Source of the DNA: Limnohabitans sp. Rim8
Lineage (GTDB): Bacteria; Pseudomonadota; Gammaproteobacteria; Burkholderiales; Burkholderiaceae_C
Assembly (NCBI GenBank): GCA_945901045.1
Contig: CAMDKK010000040.1
Span: forward strand, 1 to 36,709
Direction of reading: 5' to 3'
Length of the DNA stretch: 36,709 bases
Shown here: piece after piece, positions 31,590 to 36,709 of the stretch
How positions within the stretch are numbered: the stretch's first letter is position 1
How the letters are laid out: each line of letters begins with the position of its first letter
Notes under the pieces: generated by a model
The model's database searches: none
Seen by the model: only the letters and a program-made list of their open reading frames with translations
Told to the model about the DNA's origin: nothing
Position numbers and translations under genes: made by a program

Positions 31590-32282
31590 TTAAGCGTAAG
31601 TTATCCATTTCGCATGCGCGGCGTCATCCAGATGCGGCAAAGTGTTGTAGGTCACGAGCATGTGACGCTTCGGGGTGTATGCAAATTCTGTGAGCGAAGT
31701 GTTGCGGATGCGCAGATTCAACTCGATGGTGGTTTCGGCGGGTGTGCCAAGGATGTGGCCTACAGCGGTTGAAATCGGCCCGCCACTGGAGACGATCAAG
31801 ACCGGTCCGGTGTGGTTTTGCCTGACATGGTCCAGCGCGCTGGTGACACCGCGCACGAAGTCGACATAAGAAGGCATGTTTTGGGGTTGCGATTGACCCG
31901 ACATCCACTTTTTGAGCGCGTCTCTCAACACACGAAAGTGGTGCCGGTACATTTCGGGCGTGTCTGGCTTGGCCAAGGGTTCGGGGTGCACGGTTTGGAT
32001 CAGGGCGTGGCTGTCGTACTCGTCGAGTCCTGGCCAGATTTGCGGTGTGTGCACCCACCCGGCGCCTTCTGCCATGGCCTCCCAAGTCTGACGGTGGCGT
32101 TTCAGGGTGCCGATCAATACGGCATCAAATGGTGCGCTTTCGTGCGTGCCAAAGGCCTTGGCTCTTTCGCGCCAATATTGGCCCAAGCGAATGCCTTGTT
32201 CACGACCGCGCGGGCTGAGTTGGTCGTAGTCATCGGAACCAAACGAGGCCTGGCCGTGGCGCACAAGATAGAGATTTCCCAT
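31590..32282 (-). CDS. Histidine phosphatase family protein (PGAM/SixA-like)
   Basis: A 230-residue phosphatase of the branch that uses a phosphohistidine intermediate. The N-terminal LYLVRHGQASFG carries the RHG catalytic His and Arg; later FDAVLIGTLKRHRQTWEAMA gives the second Arg region, and VLIVSSGGPISTAVG replaces the usual SHG motif, with Gly in place of the second catalytic His. That change is seen in some family members with altered or weak activity. I chose ATG 32282 because the family motif starts there and CAGAAT lies exactly six bases upstream, a leaderless promoter pattern; a GTG at 32321 would add 13 residues. The substrate is unknown. It lies downstream of the PhzF-like gene on the same strand. 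Confidence 0.88.
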   Translation of the reverse strand: MGNLYLVRHGQASFGSDDYDQLSPRGREQGIRLGQYWRERAKAFGTHESAPFDAVLIGTLKRHRQTWEAMAEGAGWVHTPQIWPGLDEYDSHALIQTVHPEPLAKPDTPEMYRHHFRVLRDALKKWMSGQSQPQNMPSYVDFVRGVTSALDHVRQNHTGPVLIVSSGGPISTAVGHILGTPAETTIELNLRIRNTSLTEFAYTPKRHMLVTYNTLPHLDDAAHAKWITYA

Positions 32283-32288
32283 GCGCTG

Positions 32289-32294
32289 ATTCTG
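32289..32294 (-). promoter_or_regulatory. -10-like hexamer for leaderless phosphatase mRNA (predicted)
   Basis: On the minus strand CAGAAT is followed by six bases and the ATG at 32282. It lies between the PhzF-like stop and the phosphatase start, and no Shine-Dalgarno is present. Confidence 0.4.
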
Positions 32295-32328
32295 TGCAAA
32301 TTGCGCGTAAATTCCAGTCACCTACGTG

Positions 32329-33264
32329 CTACAAATGCACTTGACCCCGGACGCAGGTGACCGACTGACCCCCCACCCACACCTGCCCTGTTACATCTTG
32401 TTCGATGTAGATGCGTCCTTCTCGGCCCAGCACCGTGCCTTGGCTTGCCACATAGCGCGTGGGCAGCAGGCCTTCGGCGATCAACCATTGTGCGAGTGAA
32501 GCATTCAAACTGCCTGTGACAGGGTCTTCAGGGATGCCAATGGCGGCGGCAAAGCCGCGGACTTCGAGGGCTATTTCTTCAGGCAGGGTGTGATGGCTTG
32601 TCTTCATAAAGGCCAGCGCTTCATGATTGGCTCGCCCAATGAGTGCAGGCATGGCCTGCGCCTCGTACAAAGCAGCCACGCCCACTTTGAAGCCGGTTTT
32701 TTTAAGAGCTGCATGGTCAGGCGACATGCACAGTACGGTGGCGGTTTTGTCTAGCAACAGGCCTAGCCACTGGGGGCCGTTGTTCAAATGTTGTGCACGC
32801 AAGACCAGCGCGCTGTCCAGTCCCAGTGCTTCGCAGACAGCACGGAGTTCGTCTGCTTCAACGTCATGGCGCTGCAGTGCGGGCGCAGCAAAGGCCCATG
32901 CGCCCAAGGGGGAGGCTTGTTGAATGTGAACCAGTCCGACACCGCATTCTTGCACCACGCGGTCGGGGTGTTGTGCTTTTCCGCCAGCCTCTCGCCACGC
33001 ATGGGCGGTGCCCAGCGTGGGGTGCCCGGCAAAAGGCAACTCGCCCCCGGGCGTGAAGATGCGCACAAGGTAATCAGCCCCTTGCGCCTGGGCTGCTTCG
33101 GTGGGTGGCAAGACAAATGTGGTTTCACTCAATTGCGTCCAACGCGCAAATTGTTGCATCGCGTCTGCATCAAGGTCTGCACCATCGAGCACCACCGCGA
33201 CGGGGTTGCCCAGGTAGGGGTGGTCTGTGAACACGTCGACTTGGGTGAATGGCCGTTGTTTCAT
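32329..33264 (-). CDS. PhzF-family isomerase/epimerase-like protein
   Basis: A 311-residue protein of the PhzF (diaminopimelate epimerase-like) fold. Family motifs are QVDVFTDHPYLGNPVAVVLDG at the N-terminus, QLSETTFVLPP with the catalytic Glu, GGELPFAGHPTLGTAHA, and the C-terminal EDPVTGSLNASLAQWL. PhzF proper isomerises a phenazine precursor, but most members are housekeeping proteins of unknown substrate and there are no other phenazine genes here. Starts at 33264 (chosen), 33276 or 33282 are all possible; none has a clear ribosome site. Confidence 0.9.
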   Translation of the reverse strand: MKQRPFTQVDVFTDHPYLGNPVAVVLDGADLDADAMQQFARWTQLSETTFVLPPTEAAQAQGADYLVRIFTPGGELPFAGHPTLGTAHAWREAGGKAQHPDRVVQECGVGLVHIQQASPLGAWAFAAPALQRHDVEADELRAVCEALGLDSALVLRAQHLNNGPQWLGLLLDKTATVLCMSPDHAALKKTGFKVGVAALYEAQAMPALIGRANHEALAFMKTSHHTLPEEIALEVRGFAAAIGIPEDPVTGSLNASLAQWLIAEGLLPTRYVASQGTVLGREGRIYIEQDVTGQVWVGGQSVTCVRGQVHL

Positions 33265-33304
33265 TGGGTGGTGCATTTTCAAAGTGAAGTTCGTAGGCGA
33301 GGTG

Positions 33305-34246
33305 TCAGGAAATTGGACCGCTTCTTTCGTAGATGGGCATGCGTTTGCCGGCCATCACGGCAGCCATGACAGCCAAGCCGAAGCCCACGGTCATCAGGTC
33401 GAGTTGCTCTCCTAATAGGGGGACAGAAATCAGCATGCTCATAAAGGGCTGCAATTGTTGAATCTGGCTGACACGCACGGTGCCACCGAGCGCCAATCCT
33501 CGGTACCAGGCAAAAAAACCGATCCACATGGAAAACAAAGACACATAGGCAAAGCCCATCCAGGAAGTCGCACGGATCGTCGTGTCTGGCAGTGCCCATA
33601 CACAGAAGGGTAAGCTCACTGGCAATGAAATCACCAGCGCCCAGCAGATGACGTGTTCTGCAGGCATGCGAGCCGACAACTTGGCCCCAGTTACGTACGA
33701 CAAAGCCGCCCAGCCCATGCCCGCTAGCAGCACCCCGTCTGCCCAGTGCAGGCTCAATCCGGTTTGGCCTGATCGCAAAACGGCAAAGCCTACGACCAGT
33801 GCACTGCCTAGGCTGGCACAGACCCAAAATCCGAGGGACGGCCGTTGCTTGTGTGCCCAAGCCCCGATAGCCGCAGTGGTCAAGGGCAACACGCCCAGCA
33901 TCACGCTGGCATGAACCGATTCCACATGTCGCATGGCGATCGAGGTGAATAACGGAAAACCAAATACCGCCCCCAATGCGGTGAGGCCAAGCAGTTGCCA
34001 ATCGCTGCGTGCCGGTAGACCTGCGCGTTGCGCAACCAACAGCAATGCGCTGAGCAGACCGGCTACGGTGGCGCGCCCCATGGCAATGAAAATTCCCGAC
34101 AATTGAGGGTCGGCTGCTGAGCCTGTGGCCAGTCGGGTCATGGGCAGCGTGAGTGAAAAAATGACAACGCCCAGCAAACCCAGCCACATTCCTAGCTTTG
34201 GGGCTGGCATCTTTGCTTTCGCCCATGTTGTCTCGAGGCGTGTCAT
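33305..34246 (-). CDS. EamA/DMT-family transporter
   Basis: A 313-residue inner-membrane protein with ten hydrophobic segments in two EamA repeats, typical of drug/metabolite transporters. The first repeat has MWLGLLGVVIFSLTLPMTRL and GIFIAMGRATVAGLLSALLL; LFTSIAMRHVESVHASVMLG and LTTAAIGAW end it. The second has WADGVLLAGMGWAALSYVTGA through GLALGGTVRVSQIQQLQPFMSMLISVPLLGE. Possible starts are ATG 34246 or ATG 34210; the latter has AAAG close by and begins right at the first helix. The substrate is unknown. It follows uup on the same strand (34-base gap), and PhzF-like follows in turn. Confidence 0.9.
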   Translation of the reverse strand: MTRLETTWAKAKMPAPKLGMWLGLLGVVIFSLTLPMTRLATGSAADPQLSGIFIAMGRATVAGLLSALLLVAQRAGLPARSDWQLLGLTALGAVFGFPLFTSIAMRHVESVHASVMLGVLPLTTAAIGAWAHKQRPSLGFWVCASLGSALVVGFAVLRSGQTGLSLHWADGVLLAGMGWAALSYVTGAKLSARMPAEHVICWALVISLPVSLPFCVWALPDTTIRATSWMGFAYVSLFSMWIGFFAWYRGLALGGTVRVSQIQQLQPFMSMLISVPLLGEQLDLMTVGFGLAVMAAVMAGKRMPIYERSGPIS

Positions 34247-34280
34247 TCAGTGGGGCTCATGGTATTTGCGCATCGACTCC

Positions 34281-36182
34281 TCAGCGAGTGCTTAGCGCCT
34301 CCACACGTTCCAGTGCCGCCATTAACTCGTCGTCAATGGCGGCATCCCTGGCGTACAAGGCATTCGCTTTGGCGGCATCTTGCGCAAACAACTGGCCATC
34401 TGCCAATTGGGCGCGCAATGTTTGCTGCTCTTTTTCTAATTGGGCCATCATTTCGGGCAGCGTTTCGAGCTCACGTTGCTCTTTGTAGCTCAGCTTGATT
34501 TGCGTTTTTGGGGCTGCTTTAACTGGCGCAACCGCTGCCGGCATTCCCAGAGTCTTGCTGTTGACGGGCTGTGATTTGGCCTGGATAGCGGCGCTGCGTT
34601 GTGACTGAATCAACCAATCTTGCACAGAACCTTCGTATTCGCGCCAAAAACCGGGTTGCGCTTCGGTGCTTTCGCAGGCAATGATGCTGGTCACGACGTT
34701 GTCCATGAAGGCGCGGTCATGGCTGACCAAAAAGACGGTGCCGGGGTAGTTTTGCAGCAAGTCTTCAAGCAACTCAAGGGTGTCGATGTCCAGGTCGTTG
34801 GTGGGCTCGTCCAACACTAAGACGTTGGCGGGGCGCGCAAACAAGCGGGCCAGGAGCAAGCGATTGCGCTCGCCACCTGACAGCGACTTCACGGGGGAGG
34901 TCGCTCTGGCGGGAGAAAACAGGAAATCCGTCAGGTAGCTTTTGACGTGCTGTCGTTTGTTGCCGATCTCAATCCACTCGCTGCCAGGGCTGATGAAGTC
35001 TTCGAGGGTGGATTCGAGGTCGAGTGCGTTGCGCATCTGATCAAAATAGGCGACCTCGATGTTTGCACCTTGCCGAATTTTGCCGCTGTCTGCCTGAATT
35101 TCCCCGAGAATGAGTTTCAAGAGTGTGGTTTTCCCGGCGCCGTTGGGTCCGAGCAGGCCAATTTTGTCTCCGCGCAAAAGTGTCGCGCTGAAGTTGTTGA
35201 CGATCACTTTGGGTGAACCGTCTAATTGGGTGAAGCTTTTGCAGACATCGGTGAGTTCAGCGACCAGTTTCCCGCTCGGTGCACCCGAGGCGACTTCCAT
35301 TCGCACACTGCCAACTTGCTCTCGCCTGGACTGGCGTTTGTCGCGTAAAGCTTCCAAGCGGCCTATACGGCTTTGGCTGCGGGTTCGGCGGGCTTCCACG
35401 CCTTTGCGTATCCAGATTTCTTCTTGTGCCAACAACTTGTCAGCTTTGGCACTGATCACGGCTTCTTGGGCCAATTGTTCTTCTTTTTGCAGTTGGTACT
35501 GCGCGAAATTGCCAGGGTAAGAAAGCAAATGACCGCGGTCGAGCTCGACGATGCGCGTGGCAATGCGATCCAAAAAAGCCCTGTCGTGGGTAATCGTGAC
35601 CACGCTGCCTTTGAAGTCCAAGAGCAATTGTTCCAGCCAGGCAATGGAATCCAGATCTAAGTGGTTGGTGGGTTCGTCCAGTAACAGCACCTCGGGGCGA
35701 GTGACCAAGGCTTGCGCCAACGCCACGCGCTTGCGATTCCCGCCTGACAGAGAGTCAATGCGCGCAGCAGGATCCAGGTGCAGTCTGTGCATGGTTTCTT
35801 CTACACGCTGCTCCCAGCCCCATCCATCCACCGCTTCAATTTGGCTTTGCAGTGCATCCAAGTCGCCTCTGCAGTTAACGTAGTCATCAAGCAAGGCCAG
35901 CAAAGGACCCAAGCCGCGCTGAACGGATTCAAAAATAGTGTCATCGCCAATGAGAATGGGCTCTTGTGCAACATAAGCAATGCGGATGCCCTGTTGGACA
36001 TGCAAGTTGCCGTCATCGGTGTTTTCCATTCCTCCGAGTATTTTCAAAAGTGAAGATTTGCCTGCGCCATTGCGGCCAATGAGGCCCACACGTTCAACGC
36101 TCTCGAGCGCGAAGTCAGCATGGTCAAGCAGGGCAACATGGCCAAAAGCCAAGGATGCGTTCATTAAAGTGAGTAAAGCCAT
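34281..36182 (-). CDS. uup: ABC-F ATPase Uup
   Basis: A 633-residue soluble ABC-F protein with two ATPase domains and no membrane part; Uup acts on ribosomes or branched DNA. Domain 1 has GLIGRNGAGKSSLLKIL, LSGGNRKRVALAQALV and LLLDEPTNHLDLDS. The linker holds the Uup-typical IRKGVEARRTRSQSRIGRLE. Domain 2 has GLLGPNGAGKTTLLKLILGE, KSLSGGERNRLLLARLFA and VLVLDEPTNDLDIDTLE. The C-terminus is the Uup coiled coil (LSYKEQRELETLPEMMAQLE). Start: ATG 36182 matches the family N-terminus; the frame is open 52 codons further upstream into the rRNA promoter region and should not be used. GATAAT nine bases before the ATG suggests a very short leader. Confidence 0.95.
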   Translation of the reverse strand: MALLTLMNASLAFGHVALLDHADFALESVERVGLIGRNGAGKSSLLKILGGMENTDDGNLHVQQGIRIAYVAQEPILIGDDTIFESVQRGLGPLLALLDDYVNCRGDLDALQSQIEAVDGWGWEQRVEETMHRLHLDPAARIDSLSGGNRKRVALAQALVTRPEVLLLDEPTNHLDLDSIAWLEQLLLDFKGSVVTITHDRAFLDRIATRIVELDRGHLLSYPGNFAQYQLQKEEQLAQEAVISAKADKLLAQEEIWIRKGVEARRTRSQSRIGRLEALRDKRQSRREQVGSVRMEVASGAPSGKLVAELTDVCKSFTQLDGSPKVIVNNFSATLLRGDKIGLLGPNGAGKTTLLKLILGEIQADSGKIRQGANIEVAYFDQMRNALDLESTLEDFISPGSEWIEIGNKRQHVKSYLTDFLFSPARATSPVKSLSGGERNRLLLARLFARPANVLVLDEPTNDLDIDTLELLEDLLQNYPGTVFLVSHDRAFMDNVVTSIIACESTEAQPGFWREYEGSVQDWLIQSQRSAAIQAKSQPVNSKTLGMPAAVAPVKAAPKTQIKLSYKEQRELETLPEMMAQLEKEQQTLRAQLADGQLFAQDAAKANALYARDAAIDDELMAALERVEALSTR

Positions 36183-36289
36183 AGTGGCGGGATTATCCTC
36201 TTGACACAGACGATCTCTTCGAAGTGATTCAATGCCGGAGTTGGCCCCCCCTTTCGCACAAAGAAAAGCCCTGGTCGAAAAGCCTGTGG

Positions 36290-36309
36290 CATAATGCGAG
36301 GCTGCGCTG
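36290..36309 (+). promoter_or_regulatory. rRNA-type promoter module P0 (degenerate)
   Basis: CATAAT (36290-36295) with an upstream TGn (36287-36289) is followed at once by GCGAGGCTGCGCTG (36296-36309), the same discriminator as in P1. No -35 is seen at the matching distance. It lies 132 bp before the P1 -10. Confidence 0.45.
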
Positions 36310-36397
36310 AAAAAAGCTTGTTTTGACAAGAGCAGCAAAGACGAGGAAATGTGAAGTCGTTAAGTGGTTGAGAAAGCGTAAAAGTTTCCAGCTTAAT

Positions 36398-36441
36398 TTG
36401 ACAAAATCCAAGAAATCGATGTATACTGCGAGGCTTCGCTG
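36398..36441 (+). promoter_or_regulatory. rRNA-type promoter module P1
   Basis: TTGACA (36398-36403), an 18-base spacer, TATACT (36422-36427), then the GC-rich discriminator and start region GCGAGGCTTCGCTG (36428-36441). An A/T-rich stretch precedes the -35. This is the pattern of growth-rate and stringently controlled rRNA promoters. Confidence 0.75.
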
Positions 36442-36528
36442 TAAATTACCTTCTTCAGGTAAGTGCAGCAAAGCAAGTGGATTGCAAAATGAGCGCTTAT
36501 TCAAAATAAAGAAATTATTTCAAATAAG

Positions 36529-36572
36529 TTGACTTGAAGCAAAAAACCGATGTATACTACAAGGCTTCGCTG
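36529..36572 (+). promoter_or_regulatory. rRNA-type promoter module P2
   Basis: TTGACT (36529-36534), an 18-base spacer, TATACT (36553-36558), then ACAAGGCTTCGCTG (36559-36572). The A/T-rich stretch at 36500-36528 would serve as an UP element. It repeats P1 at a distance of 131 bp with the same spacer length. Confidence 0.75.
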
Positions 36573-36709
36573 ATCGCAGCGAGAGCAGGTTAAGGACGGG
36601 GTTTAGGCCTTGTTTGAGACATCAAGATCGTTAACAAAATACAGCCGATAAGCGTGGGCGTTTGATAGTGATTGCCAAGTTCTACGGAACTTAGCTTTTA
36701 TAGCTAACA
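36573..36709 (+). other. Presumed rRNA operon leader
   Basis: The transcript from P1/P2 runs off the right edge. This part holds GATCGTTAACA (36626-36636), a boxA-like antitermination sequence, then AGCCGATAAGCGTGGGCGTTTG, a leader segment I associate with Burkholderiales 16S genes. A 6-bp hairpin with a TACG loop (36677-36692) and a short stem (36692-36706) follow. No 16S sequence is in the window, so the assignment rests on promoter type and leader similarity. Confidence 0.55.

Noticed and set aside
36201-36206. A perfect TTGACA on the plus strand as a further rRNA promoter
   Set aside because: No acceptable -10 lies 16-18 bases downstream, and it does not fit the 131-132 bp spacing of the other modules.
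36183-36338. Longer N-terminus of Uup (52 extra codons)
   Set aside because: The family protein begins at MALLTL-type sequence right before the first ABC domain, and the extension runs into the P0 promoter module.

Overview
The window looks like a stretch of a Burkholderiales chromosome, most likely Comamonadaceae (Limnohabitans/Rhodoferax-like). This is inferred from codon use, many tripartite carboxylate receptors, the Xanthomonas-type tonB-exbB-exbD-exbD order, and an rRNA-type promoter and leader at the right end. No phage, transposon, CRISPR or tRNA gene was seen.

Layout. 1-1428: start of htpG and an RluF-type pseudouridine synthase, both on minus, with an intrinsic terminator between them. 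1498-10816: a Crp/Fnr-type regulator divergent from an acyl-CoA synthetase, a complete five-part Liv-type ABC importer (LivG, H, M, substrate-binding protein, F) and a PaaK-like ligase with a degenerate ATP loop. This reads as an uptake-and-CoA-activation cassette for an unidentified carboxylic acid. 10954-16014: an orphan Bug/TctC receptor, a DapA-family lyase/aldolase, and a divergent TAXI receptor plus fused TRAP permease. 16079-20190: exbD, exbD, exbB and tonB on minus, divergent from an exported TPR protein. 20223-25530: Rep-type helicase, AEC carrier and PriA. 25531-25957: an AT-rich gap with two consensus DnaA boxes. 25958-31479: hemE, a DsbD/ScsB-like reductase, a creatininase-family hydrolase, and a 392-residue protein in which I recognise the Bacillus Tgl (spore-coat transglutaminase) fold signature. 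31590-36182: histidine phosphatase, PhzF-like enzyme, EamA transporter and the ABC-F protein Uup, all on minus. 36183-36709: three regularly spaced rRNA-type promoter modules and a leader pointing out of the window, presumably to a 16S gene just beyond the end.

The most interesting signals are: (1) the Tgl-like protein, with a conserved Cys but without the Glu and His of the Bacillus enzyme; (2) a 16-bp 5-6-5 operator upstream of the acyl-CoA synthetase, at exact class II activator geometry, whose altered bases match altered recognition-helix residues in the adjacent regulator; (3) three consecutive perfect hairpins between the substrate-binding-protein gene and livF, the last with a mutually exclusive alternative pairing; (4) a recurring -10 hexamer 6-7 bases before the ATG that suggests leaderless mRNAs; (5) three rRNA promoter modules spaced 131-132 bp; and (6) the DnaA-box gap between hemE and priA.
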